From: Cinclus cinclus
Taxonomy: Eukaryota > Chordata > Aves > Passeriformes > Cinclidae
Assembly: GCF_963662255.1 (NCBI RefSeq)
Contig: NC_085073.1
Location: 3,596,001-3,660,000 of the forward strand
Direction: 5' to 3'
DNA length: 64,000 nt
Part shown: positions 1 to 10,698 of the stretch, in pieces
How the letters are laid out: the number at the start of each line of letters is the position of its first letter
Position numbering within the stretch: position 1 is the stretch's first letter
Made by a program: the position numbers and the translations under genes
The notes under the pieces: generated by a model
What the model was told of the DNA's origin: nothing
Database searches by the model: none
What the model saw: only the letters and a program-made list of their open reading frames with translations

Positions 1-6
1 CTTTAC

Positions 7-342
7 AGGTGTCCTTTTGCACTCCTAGAAATAGGGAAATACTGTTTTACTTCAGAGCTGTCAGTTACCAATCCATGTAACCATGGCCCATGTGCCACCA
101 TGAGACAACCTTCGTGGATCACAGCTGTCAAAGTCTGAATGCCTTGCCACTGCAAAATTACCACAGGAGCTGGTAGGGCAAGTGGTGAAGAATTCTTTTC
201 ATCTGGTGTCATGTGCAATATAATGCCTGAAAAAGGAGTTACATTCTGTGATAGCAGCACAGCTTCTGTAAGAGACAGCAGAGGTGCTGACTGAGATTGG
301 TGCAACTGATCTGTCACTTTGTCAAATCCATAATTTGTCTTC
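7..342 (-). CDS. Unidentified internal coding exon
   Basis: I do not recognise this protein. On the minus strand, 336 bases stay open for 111 codons between an acceptor ending CTGCAG (reverse of 343-348) and a donor GTAAAG (reverse of 1-6). The peptide starts around KTNYGFDKVTDQLHQ, has a hydrophobic, strand-rich middle (PVVILQWQGIQTLTAVIH) and ends near YFPISRSAKGH. A second possible acceptor lies at 266-267, which would shorten the exon to 7-265. The exon enters needing one base to finish a codon and leaves after two bases, so it is internal. The rest of the gene must lie left of the window, and its upstream exons lie either in 343-1732 or beyond MICOS13. No signal peptide or clear domain is visible. 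It could be a real exon of a poorly conserved gene or a chance open frame; codon content and both splice sites favour a real exon. Confidence 0.45.
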
Positions 343-1732
343 CTGCAGACATCTCTGGAGCAACATGACCTTAGCCTTACCCTAAAATGACTTTTATGAT
401 GCCAGGAAGGAAAAAAAAATGTTACTTTCCTTTGTGTAGGGTCTCTAGGGTTTTTTCTATCTTTAGAGAAGGGGTTTTTTATGAGTTGCCTGAAAGTATT
501 TTTTCATTTATCAATGGAGAAAGCATATTACAGTGATGAAGCTTTGGAGAGCAATCATCAGAGGGCAAAGAAGTGGCACAGAAGATCCTGAAAAACATGG
601 AGAGCTCAAGTGCTCAAGTTCTGAGCATACCAGAAGTGCAATATTCTGTTTGTACTTGGTGTTCTTTGCTCAAAGTGGTTTGTAGCAAAAGCCAGAGAGA
701 GGAAGACTTGATGAATGTCAGAACTTCATTAGTGGAGGTTTGGCCTAGTGAGTAGACCTAAAACCAAAGTTGTGCTTTGGTGGATACTGGAGCAGTGGAT
801 ACTGGAAAGTTGGAGAAGAAATTGGGTATTCATAGAGGTTATCTGGGTTCTGGGGTGCAGTGAAGCATCTGGCACCTGCAGCACACAACTCCAGTGTTTA
901 CTGAGCTTGAAGCTTCCATCCGGACCATCAGGTTAAAGAGCTGCTGATAGACCCATCCTTGAGGAATTAACCTAAACAATTTTTAAAGCCATTTGCATCT
1001 TAACCAAATCCTCTACAGTTTCTGGGTAGCAGGCTTCATTGTGTATCTGTTTGTTAAAAAAGGAAACAAAACTGCACATCCTTCTTGATCCTTGTGTTTT
1101 AAATGTGCTTCCTGACTTGAGTAAGGATTCATCCTGCTCTTCCTCCCGCTGTTCCCTGTTCTGCAGCTGTGCTTTGGCTCATTCTGTAATTGTAACAATC
1201 CTATCAAAAAAGGTTAAAACCACAGAATCAATTTGTAACTTTATTTTACAGTAGTGGTGCCCTCCAGGCCACTGGTGCTCTTTGCATTTGCCCAGGCTGT
1301 GACTGAAAAGTGACCTCATTAAAGTTTTCTTCCACATTAAAATGAAAATATGCACATTCTGCCAACTTCAGCTGGGGCATAGTGCAAGCGAAGGTTTCAT
1401 GCAGATAAACTTTGCTCAGTTACTCTCCCATGTGCATGTGTAATCCTCCTAGGCCATCTTTTACTGTTACCTTGCATTTTTGTATTTATTTCTTTTTAAC
1501 TCTTGTTGGCTTGGTTTGAATTGGGTGGCATTCAACTTCAAGATTAATTCAGCTTCAGAATAATCTATTTGGTTTCCAAGCTTTAGAACAGAAGCTGTTC
1601 CTCAGCACATGGCCATCACTTCATCACAACTGATCTGTGATTCTTGGAGCTTTGGATCAATGCTAAGACAAAGCAATTATTCCACTCTGCAGGCTAAAAT
1701 CAACCCAAATACAAATGGAAGTTCCAAAGTCT
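343..1732. other. Spacer between unidentified exon and MICOS13 3' end
   Basis: About 1.4 kb of AT-rich unique-looking sequence. I see no convincing exon, RNA gene or repeat here. A donor-like CCTTAC at about 374-379 (minus-strand GTAAGG) is only about 30 bases from the acceptor of the exon on its left, too short for an intron between them. The promoter or 5' exons of the left-edge gene may be here but cannot be placed. Confidence 0.4.
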
Positions 1733-1738
1733 TTTATT
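1733..1738 (-). terminator. MICOS13: MICOS13 poly(A) signal
   Basis: TTTATT on the plus strand reads AATAAA on the minus strand, about 70 bases past the MICOS13 stop codon. This gives a very short 3' UTR. Confidence 0.75.
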
Positions 1739-1809
1739 GTAGCCCTTACATGGCCAATCTGCCCTCCAGAGGGATGAACTGAGAGAATCCTGAACCTTGG
1801 AGAACATAT

Positions 1810-4467
1810 TCATTTAACAAGATCTTTCACGTATTTCCAGCCTTCCACTGTGTATTCACAGGCCCTGGTGGGAGCTACAGACAAGGCAGACATGACTGTG
1901 TGAACTCCTGCAAGGAAAGCAGAGAATTACTACAACATCACCATCATTCAAGCCAAATTTTCCAATTTCCAGCACCACCATTGTAGATCTCTTTAAGCCC
2001 TGAGCATTTGTGACACAGAAATTCCAACTTCAGGGCCTGTACATGAATTAAGACAATTTCAAGACTGAGTGAGCTCAGTTCTTTGTTTAAGTCCTATTTT
2101 ATTTCTGGCCTTGCCACAGACTCCATGGTGATGCTGGACACGTCACAGTTATTTGTGAATTGTGTTTCCCCACAATTACATGAATACTCTGCTGCACCAT
2201 AAAAACTACATATTATTAGGCATTTATAATGTGCTTTGGCCTTCAAACAAAAATGTCTAAAATTCTAATAACAACGGGAATGCTCATCCCTTCTGAAAAG
2301 CCAAAGACCGAGTTCAGCTAGTGAGCACTTATTTTACCTTTATTCCAGGAATTAGAGAGGGAAAAATCAAATTTTGGAGTGGGTGGGAGCTAGAAAGAAA
2401 GAGAGAGACAAAAATATCAGCACTCAAGGGTTTTCACTTGGAATTCACATCACCCTGGCAAAGACTCTTGATCTCAAAAATACTTAGGTGCCTACTCTCC
2501 ATAAGCCTCAAAAGGGACCAGACATGATGCTCTAAGTCTGGGATTTGCTCTTTCCTGCAAAACAAAGTATAGGTACAAAAGGTAGAACATAGTATTTAGG
2601 TGCTCCTGAAAAAAACAAATTCATGGTTGTCTCTGTTAATTTATAGTTGTCTATAATAGGAAAAATGCTTTTCAAACTTTAAGAAAATGCCTTTTCTGAG
2701 GATTTCAAAACTACTCATAAAGGAGAGGCTTCTTCAAGTAATTTAAATTACACTTGGTGAACTGTTAACAATGTAAGAAATTGGGAGGGTAATATTTTTA
2801 TTGTTTTTCTTAAAAACATGTAGGATCCTTCAGAAGCTTAGAAATATCACTACATAGTTAAATACTTCCCAGAGCATGTTTGCAAACCCCTCCTTGACCC
2901 TGCATAGGCTGGTTACCCCTCTCCTTTGAAACAACATCTGCGAGCAATGTCTCTGCCCCAAATTTAGAATTTTATCCACCTTCCATTTCAATCCTCTTCA
3001 AAATACTTGCCATGTGAAATCCAGTTTCAACAGTTAAACTCCTGCCAGACTCACTGGAATCAGAATATCACCCCCATATTTTCTCTTCCTGATTCAGAGG
3101 AGGTGTCTGTGTTGCAGGGATCACCTGAGCAGCCCTTACCTCCCAGCCCAGGTAATTTGTCCACTCTTGGATAGCTGGAGGCAGCGTTTCTTGAGCTTTT
3201 TTGAGTGCTTCAGCACCTTCTGTGCCACTGCCCAGCAGCCCCTGGTCATACGCCACGTACACAGCAGCTCCAGCCAGGCCTCCTTTGATCAGAAACCTGA
3301 AAGAATTGAAAGCACAACAATTCATGTTCTGACCATCAGTGCATCTCTCTCTTGGTGGTTATGACTGCCAAAGAGGATATCAATAAAGAAATCTCATGTC
3401 TCACTGCAGGCAAAAATCAGCAGAAAAATACCTACCTGTGTTCCTTGCCTTCCTAGGACAACTATTCCCTGTCAGCCCCTTGACACTACACCTAATTCAC
3501 ATTTTATCAGAGATGGTTTTCAATATAAAAATGAGAAAGTGTCAAGTTCTTCAAGAGCGTGTGCCACTTTTTAAAGCCTGAGAATCACTGGCATTTTCCT
3601 CTGCTAAAAGCAACTAAAGATTTTGCAGTAGGCAAGCCATCCATGTTAATGGTGTGGTTCCTCCTGATAAATCTGATATTTATCTAATAAACCTGACAGA
3701 CACAGATATCTTAAGCTCATTACAGTCCAGTGAACACCTGGCCATGGTGTTTGTGTTGCTAAAGCTTTTACAGTTTCCCTGCATGATGTGCAGTCACCAG
3801 TTTTACAGCTGTGATGGCAACCTACAAAACGGAAACATGGGAAGAGAATATTTAGCCTTTATTGGCATTTCCATTAAAAATAAGGAGATTTGAGGTGACT
3901 GGCTTTTCCAAACTCACAGGGCAGAGAGATGTTTTCCCTTTAAAAAAAAAACAAAACACAAAAGCTATTGTACAAGGGGACAACCAAAACTTGGCAGACA
4001 GCGGTACTGCAGTAGTAGGACGTACGACAGATACAAGAGAGCTGACAAGAAAGAACCAATTTTTAAGTCGTGTATCCACACGCATTTCGGTGAAAAGGGA
4101 TTTCTCCCCTTCTGCACTCCCTCGCTGCGGGTGCAGGTTCAGCTCCGAGCGCCGCGCTCTTCCCGGCTTATGTTACTCGCCCATGCTCGCCCCTAGCCCG
4201 CGGCAGAGCCGTGCCCGGCGAGTGCAGACACAGCCGGGGAGCCGCGGGGACAGGCCAGGCCGGGACAGGCCAAGGGCGCGGGGCGAGGAGAGCAGAGCCG
4301 AGGGACGAACCGGGGAGCGTGAGGCGCGGGCCGGGCGGGGAGCACGGGGGGGAAAAGGCGTGCGGAGGGTGCGGGAGGGCGGGGAGGGGATGGGAGCGGG
4401 CCGGGCCGGGCCGGGCGGGCAGGGCCCGCGGGACTCACTTGACGGCGGGGAGCAGGCGGGCGGCCAT
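1810..4467 (-). CDS. MICOS13: MICOS13 (QIL1), MICOS complex subunit, complete
   Basis: Four coding exons: 4439-4467, 3140-3296, 2338-2389 and 1810-1907, joined at GT-AG sites with matching phases, giving 111 residues (human about 118). MICOS13 is a small inner mitochondrial membrane protein that bridges the MIC60 and MIC10 subcomplexes at crista junctions. The N-terminus MAARLLPAVK runs into a glycine/alanine-rich membrane segment, FLIKGGLAGAAVYVAYDQGL (residues 11-30). Exon 3 carries LPPTPKFDFSLSNSWNKG, matching the family's LPAPPK...DSWNAG stretch. The last exon carries VMSALSVAPTRACEYTVEGW, near-identical to the conserved vertebrate C-terminus. The ATG at 4467 was chosen because it is the first ATG in the CpG island and gives the family's usual length. 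The gene is head-to-head with HSD11B1L. Exon 2 also reads open past its donor, but that is intron. Confidence 0.95.
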
Positions 4468-5060
4468 GGCGGCGGCGGGGCCGGGACCGTCACGTGCCTG
4501 AACGGCCCCGCCCGCGCCGCAGCCGTGAGGGGCGTGAGGGAGCGGGCAGGGCTGGGGGAACGGGCAGGGCTGGGGGGTTTGAGGGAGCGGGCAGGGCTGG
4601 GGGAACGGGCAGGGCTGGGGGGTTTGAGGGAGCGGGCAGGGCTGGGGGAACGGGCAGGGCTGGGGGGTTTGAGGGAGCGGGCAGGGCTGGGGGGGTTTGA
4701 GGGAACGAGCAGGGCTGGGGGGTTTGAGGGGCGTGAGGGAACGAGCAGGGCTGGGGGGTTTGAGGGAGCGGGCAGGGCTGGGGGAACGGGCAGGGCTGGG
4801 GGGTTTGAGGGAGCGGGCAGGGCTGGGGGGGTTTGAGGGAGCGGGCAGGGCTGGGGGAACGAGCAGGGCTGGGGGGTTTGAGGGGCGTGAGGGAACGAGC
4901 AGGGCTGGGGGGTTTGAGGGAGCGGGCAGGGCTGGGGGGTTTGAGGGGCGTGAGGGACCGGGCCGGGCTGAGGCTGTGAAAGGGCCGGTCGTGGCTCCAG
5001 CTCCTTTGTGGCGCTGTCCCCGTTGCCCGTTTTGTCGCGCTGTGTCGCAGCGAGGTGGCA
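4120..5060. promoter_or_regulatory. CpG island, probable bidirectional promoter MICOS13 / HSD11B1L
   Basis: A sharp change from AT-rich sequence to GC-rich, CpG-dense sequence surrounds the MICOS13 start codon. The next gene, HSD11B1L, begins its coding region on the opposite strand about 1 kb away. No TATA box is evident, as is usual for CpG-island promoters. The right half is filled by a G-rich minisatellite. The transcription start of HSD11B1L cannot be placed from sequence alone. Confidence 0.65.
4526..4970. repeat. G-rich minisatellite in the shared promoter region
   Basis: About 16 copies of GCAGGGCTGGG sit in two alternating frames: a short unit of about 18 bases ending GGGGAACG, and a longer unit of about 27 bases ending GGGGGGTTTGAGGGAGCG. 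Some units end in GAGGGGCGTGAGGGAACG instead. Runs of three to seven G are spaced by short loops all along the plus strand, so G-quadruplexes are possible. The array is open in several frames and gives spurious ERAGLG-type repeat peptides. Confidence 0.9.
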
Positions 5061-5499
5061 GAGCAGCTCATCCAGAGCAGCTCATCCCACTGTTATCCAG
5101 ACAAGGCTCCGTCCCCTGGGCTCTGCCGCCGCCTCCCTCCCGAGATCCGGCTGTTTTGGGGTCACTGCTGCCAACTGGCATCAGTCTTTAATGAATTAAG
5201 AGTTCTCTAAGATTAGACACGAGGGTTTATTTTTTCTCCTGTAAGCTTGCAGTGTGTGGGGGCTGGCTCTGAGTGCAGAGGGCTATAGGAGTTGCCGGTG
5301 AAAGATCCTTTTTATTCTTTACCAAGGTGGCTGTGGCTACCAGGGGAGAGACCCCTCGGGTGGGCTCTCGGTTCTACAAAAGCCTTTCCGTGCCTCTCGC
5401 AGGTTGGCTCCAGGCATCAGAGGAAGGAGACCACAGTATTATTTTGGCTGAAGTGCTCAGCTTCAAGATCTCACTTTGCCCTTCACAGCTTGGAGGGAT

Positions 5500-8400
5500 A
5501 TGAAGCCAATTGGACAAGTGCTTTGTGCTACAGGGGTTGTAGCTGGCCTCATAACTTTCTTCTGGAAAGATGACTTTAACCCAGGTAGGCTCGCCAGGCG
5601 GGTGATTTCAAGCTGAAGTCTAAGTCATACAAGAGAAGAGTTTGAATTTCCAAACTTTGACTGATGGTCTCATTCCTGCCTGTAGTCTTACTAGAGGCAG
5701 GCCCCAAAAGCAGTGGCCCTAAAGCAGTGTTTTATTCCCAGAAACAAAGAGAAACTTGAAACAAAGAGGAAGACGGTCTAAGAGCAGGGATCCTGCTGTC
5801 TCTGTGGGGGGAAAATGGCACTTTGCTCTTTTTATGTTTTGGTTGTAAATTCCTTGGTGTCAAGAGCTGTCTCTGTAGGTATGCAGTGCCTAGCACAAGA
5901 GGGCTGATGTGTCTCTAGACTGATGGCAAAGAGTAAATGATATGCAGAAGGCACATAGCCTGGTTTCTGGTTTATGTTGTACAGCTTCTTAGAAGGTCAA
6001 AACCAATTTGATTCTTGAAAGATTTTGGTCTAGCAACCCAGGCAAAGACCCTGTGACACAGCTAGCTGGCATCATCGTGTCATTGCATCATCAGTTCCGC
6101 CTCTTCTAGTTTTGGAGAAGCACCAAGAATTTTGAGCACTTAGGTGCATCTTTCTTCTTTAAAGCTCTGCCAGCAGTTAAGGGCAGCTCCTCTGCTGCTT
6201 TCTTCACTTACTTCTGTATCTTTTATTCTCTTTCCCATGAAAAAGAGAACCTGTCTGGTGCCTGTGTTCTCATGACTAGAGCCAGTGCTGGGATTGGAGA
6301 GCAGATAGCATATTGCTATGCCAGATTTGGTGCTGAAATTGTGTTGACTGCCAGAAGGGAAGCTGTACTGCAGAAGGTAAGAACCTCATCCATGTATGGA
6401 GGAAGACATGAGGGATTCAGGCTTTTACCAAACCAACAAAAAAAAATTAGTTGTCAGCATGGTAAACTTTCCTTTGGAACTGTTAAGCATACACCCAGAA
6501 GAGAAGTGGGCCTGTACAAGAAGATGCAAATACAGTGCCTGAGCTTTTAACTGCCTGAACATTTATTTATATGAGGGGATGGTGTGAAGCTGCATCAGGG
6601 AAAGTTCAGGTTGGACATTAGGAAAATGTTCTCCACTGAGAGGCTGACCAGTCACTGAAGTAAGTTCCCCAGGGAGAAGTGGTCATGGCACCAAGCCTGT
6701 CAGAGCTCAAGGAACATCTGGGCCATATCCTTAATGATATGGTTTGGTTTGAGGGAGTCCTGTGAGGAGCAGGGATTTGGATTTGATGATCCTTATGGGT
6801 CCTCTTCAATTTGAGATACTCCATGAAGTACAGTTCCTGTGCAACATTGTGCAGCTTTTCAGAGTCCAAATTGTTCTATTTGCGGCAATTTTGTTAAAAA
6901 CACAAGATTTTTTTTAGGTTAAATGCTTTTTGACCAACTCAAACAGATGGGACTTTTTCATCTGTACTTTATGAAATGGGGCAGTATTTGGGAAGGGTAA
7001 CTCTTTAACTGTGAAGATGTGTGACTTCCAAGGAAAGTTCTTCACTGTGAAATGGTGTAAAAGGTGATCTGGGGACAGTGAGCATAATAATAGTTCCTAG
7101 TGACTGGAAGGCATTATTTCAGCAAATAGCTAAAACTGCATATCATTGCCAGGCACATTCACACAAGCAACATAGCAAAAGAATTATGAAAGAGGAATTA
7201 TTTTCCAGTTATTTTGGAAAAAAGGTAAGAACTTAATGTAAAGCATAACCCTTGTTCCAGAAGATTTCTCCTGAAGAAGATTGGATTTTTAGCAGTGAAT
7301 CTTGATCCTATCCCAAAGTAGATCTTTTAAGCAGACAGTTAAATAGAGCTAACTCTTTGCAGTATGCAGATTCAAAGTCTGGATGCAGAATGAGCTCTCC
7401 ATGGTCCAAACAGCTGTAGAATTTAACTTAAAGTGTGCCTCTGTCCAAAACTCTCACTGGCTGTAGTATGTGCTTTATGGTGCCCTTTTCCCCTACTATT
7501 TTTTCCAAATAATTTAATCTTTGGTTTGTGTTCTTTTTCAAGGTGATGGAGAAATGCATGACACTTGGAGAAAAGAAAATGTTTTATATCCCTACAGATA
7601 TATTTTCCCCTTCAGAGCCTGAAAATGTGGTTCAGTTTGCTGTCCAAAAGCTGGGTGAGCATCCTGGGCATGTCTTTGGCTTTCAGGTGTGTGCACAGTT
7701 CTTATTCTAGTAGGAGCTTTCTGCTTCAGTTCCCTGAACTCAGAAAGGTGTTAAGGATATAGATGTACCACCAGAACTAAGTTCTGAGCCCAAATCATGC
7801 TGAGACATCATTCCAGGGAGTTGTTGTCAAAGTCAAACAGTTTTCCTTTCAGTTGTACTCCTGAGGAGCAGTCAAAGCTGCTCCCAGATGGGCATACTTT
7901 ATCTGCCTTCATGGTAAAGCACTTCCCAGCCTTCTGAGGGAGTGGTTCAGCCCTCCTGGAATTTCTGAGCTCCCTGATTGATGGTCAGGGGATGTCCTTG
8001 TGTGACTGCTTTTTCTGCTGTCCAAGGGGGCCTGGATTACCTCTGTTGAAGCACATCAGCAAGAACCGTTCCCAGCAGTGGGCCGGGGATGTGGAATACA
8101 CCTGCTGGCTCATGCAGGTGAGGCTTCCCAGCTCACCTGGAACTGGGTGAGCTTGGCATCTCCTGGGACAGCTTTTGGAAGCTCCAAGATAAATCCAAGC
8201 CTGTGGCAATGGTTGAGAGCAATCCTTTAACTTCATTCCTGTTTGAAGTCAAGCAGTTTGGAGGCTTTGTTGCTAAAGGGGTCTTCTGCTCAGATGTTGT
8301 ACATTTGTGAAGAGGAATGTTTGGGAAGAGTTTCAGACTTCTTCCTTCTGTCCTTCTTACCTCCCTTTAGCCCAGGAGTTTAGAATTGATGGGCAGTTCC

Positions 8401-10081
8401 AGGCAGTTGTGTTTAGTTCAGAAAGGTCTGTAAGTGAGCAGCCAGCACTTCCTACTGGTCTATGGCACGTGCACAATTGCAGAACACAAAGTTGTTTGGA
8501 ACGGAGTCTGCCATTTGAGTCGCTATTCACAAATTTAGAGATTTCCTGTAGAATCACCCTGGTGCCAGGTTTTGGGGCCATGGAAATGAAGAGCTGTTTC
8601 CTTGATTCAGTCTTCTTCATTCAGGTGGGTTTCATACTAGTTTCTGTTTCATTTTGGAAGGAGGCTTTACACTGGAGAATGGGAACTTAAGGCCACAGGT
8701 AAGAAATTCTTGTAATTTAAGAGAGCAGTCAAGCTCTGACGAGATGCTGGATTTTGTGCCTCACTGTAGTCTGAGCTCAGTCAAGAGAAACTTAAAAGGG
8801 GAGTAGTCTGAAACTGGTATCTTTGGTAGGGATTGCAGAGTAAACAATAGCATAAAGAAAAAGCAGGGACAGTTAATTCTGTCTTGTCAGGAAATCTGCA
8901 TGTTAAAGCCCAGGAATAACCTTTGCTCTCAATATACCTCACTGCTTTTTCTGGAATCTGAAAGATTCATGGATGCCAAGTTTGTCCCCATCTTTAGAGA
9001 TGATTTTTCTCATTTGATGTTTGAAAAGGCAATTCCAAACCACGCTCCTTTCCATTTCTGACCACTCTGTCGACTTTATTGGCTCATACTTTCAAACCCT
9101 CTTGTTTCTTCCATGTCTACATTTATCATTCCAGGTGAATTTTTTGAGTTATGTGGCTCTTGCAACAGCAGCTCTTCCCACCCTGGAGAAGAACAGAGGT
9201 GCTCTGGTGGTTGTTCCTTCCCTCACAGGTTGGTGGCTTTACCTGGAGTAAGTGCTGGCCTCATGGAAACAATGGTTTCTGTTCATATTTCTCTGTTGTT
9301 CAACTCCTAAACACATTTTTAAACTGTGCTTTTCATAGTATATAATAATATTATAATAAATATGTAATAATATATGTAGTGTAATATACTTATATAAGAG
9401 AGACTCACCTGAAAAGAACATGAGTTGATACAGTATGACGAAGCCTGCATCTTTTCCCAGATTCCCTCTCCATGGATCCTCCTTACACCCAGTTTCCTGG
9501 TGTTTTCCATTCTCTCTTTTCCCTCTCCAGGGAAAATGCCCACTGCCTTTATCACTTCTTACTCTGCCCTCAAGTTTGCACTGGATGGATTTTTCAGCTC
9601 CCTGCACCATGAGCTTATCATGCAGAAGAGAGATGTGTCTGTCACATTGTGCATCCTGGGCCTGATAAACACTGATTCAGCATTGGAGTACACCAGGTAT
9701 GTATTTGTCTGCAGGAATACATCTCTTGTTGAGAGCACAGCAACTCTGTGTGCATCTGTTTGGGCAGAGTGCACCTGCCCGGGCACATCACAGGGGTTGT
9801 TCATTATGGAACAGGAGCAGGCAGAACCTTTGGGTCAGTGTGCCCAGCTCAAACCCTGCCTGGCTTTGAGTGCCCCTCTGCCCATTCCCTGGCAGGGGCA
9901 AAGTGCACCTCAGTGCCTCCCCTGCTCCCGAGGCCGCGCTCGCCGTTGTCCGGGGCGGAGCCGCTCTGGCGCGGAGGTTTTCTACCCGCGGTGGCTGCAG
10001 CAGCTCTGCTGCCTCCGGGCTCTGTTCCCCAGCAGCGGGCACCACGTGCTCCGGATTTTGTATAACTACAGCAGTCCCTAG
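5500..10081 (+). pseudogene. HSD11B1L: HSD11B1L, seven exons with two frameshifts (pseudogene or sequence error)
   Basis: Exons 5500-5584, 6246-6376, 7543-7654, 8027-8117, 9135-9228, 9531-9696 and 9896-10081 follow the HSD11B1L order. This is a short-chain dehydrogenase related to 11-beta-hydroxysteroid dehydrogenase 1, expected in the ER membrane and NADP-dependent. A hydrophobic N-terminal anchor (residues 5-23, VLCATGVVAGLITFFW region) comes first. Then come the cofactor loop (read here as TRASAGIG; family TGxxxGxG), the catalytic Ser in VVVPSLTG, and the Tyr/Lys pair in YSALKFALDGFF. Two single-base losses break the frame. One is after 8040: the frame meets TGA at 8047, but a one-base shift restores LLKHISKNRSQQW. 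The other is near 9972: RGGAALA then resumes as EVFYPRW one base out of frame. With both repaired the length would be 288 residues, normal for the family. All splice sites remain usable; the exon 5 donor GTTGGT is weak. The locus is certain; whether it is dead or mis-assembled is open. Confidence 0.85.
6560..6850 (+). repeat. CR1 LINE 3' fragment in HSD11B1L intron 2
   Basis: The segment follows the CR1 3'-end pattern in order: GTTCAGGTTGGACATTAGGA at 6606, a CCCAGGGAGAAGTGGTCATG block at 6669, and a GATTTGATGATCCTTATGGG block at 6781. It ends near ATACTCCATGA. It is diverged and lacks an open reading frame, so it is an old 5'-truncated copy. Confidence 0.75.
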
Positions 10082-10495
10082 GGATGCCCAGTCTCATCCC
10101 ATATCTCTTCTAATCACACTCGTGCCATCCCACTAAACATCCCACTCAACCACTGGTGTCAAGCAGGAGCGGGGCAGCGTCGGCCAAGTCCCCTCTTCCT
10201 AACGTGACTTGTGGTCTCTCATCTTGCTTCAGCCATGGTTCTGCTGCTGCTGCCTATCAGTCAGGGATCTTTCCCAGTGTTCACTCTGCCTTAGCCCTCC
10301 TCCCATCTCCCCTCCTCCTTCTTCAGCCTCACCTGTTTGCTTTGACTGCATCCCGCCCCAGTTTTAACCCCCATCTGTCTGCACAGGATCTCCTGGAATG
10401 TCTGTACATTCCTGGGACATCCTCCTCCACTACTTCTTTTCGGATTCCACGAACCCTCTTGCTTCCCCTAAGTAGAATTTTAATCTCTTATTTTA

Positions 10496-10501
10496 AATAA
10501 A
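10496..10501 (+). terminator. HSD11B1L: HSD11B1L poly(A) signal
   Basis: AATAAA on the plus strand about 415 bases after the HSD11B1L stop codon, followed by a T-rich and GT-rich stretch (GTTTTTAATGTGTTGG) that suits a downstream element. Confidence 0.7.
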
Positions 10502-10692
10502 CAAGTTTTTAATGTGTTGGTATTATGTGTTGATGCTTCCTCTGTGAAGAAATACTGGTCCCCTGGATTCTGTGGGCCAAGACCTGTCTGCTGACCCCAT
10601 GTGACCTGTTAAATTGGTCCAGGGCTTTGGCAATGTCTTCAAGTGCAACTGACAACATGAAGTAGAGCCCCAGTTACTTAGCAAGTAAAACT

Positions 10693-10698
10693 TTTATT
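10693..10698 (-). terminator. CELF5: CELF5 poly(A) signal
   Basis: TTTATT on the plus strand gives AATAAA for the minus-strand CELF5 transcript. It lies about 190 bases from the plus-strand HSD11B1L signal, so the two genes end tail to tail with very little spacer. Confidence 0.6.

Noticed and set aside
3068..3325. 85-residue MICOS13-like frame reading past exon 2
   Set aside because: It extends the real exon (3140-3296) through the acceptor on one side and the GTAAGG donor on the other. The true continuation is the 52-base exon at 2338-2389.
3297..3364. Plus-strand frames antisense to MICOS13 exon 2
   Set aside because: They are shadows of the true minus-strand exon and have no splice sites or conserved sequence of their own.
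3862..5191. Long frames over the promoter minisatellite on both strands
   Set aside because: They are composed of ERAGLG-type or PALPAPS-type repeats produced by the G-rich array and overlap the MICOS13 first exon in the wrong frame or strand.
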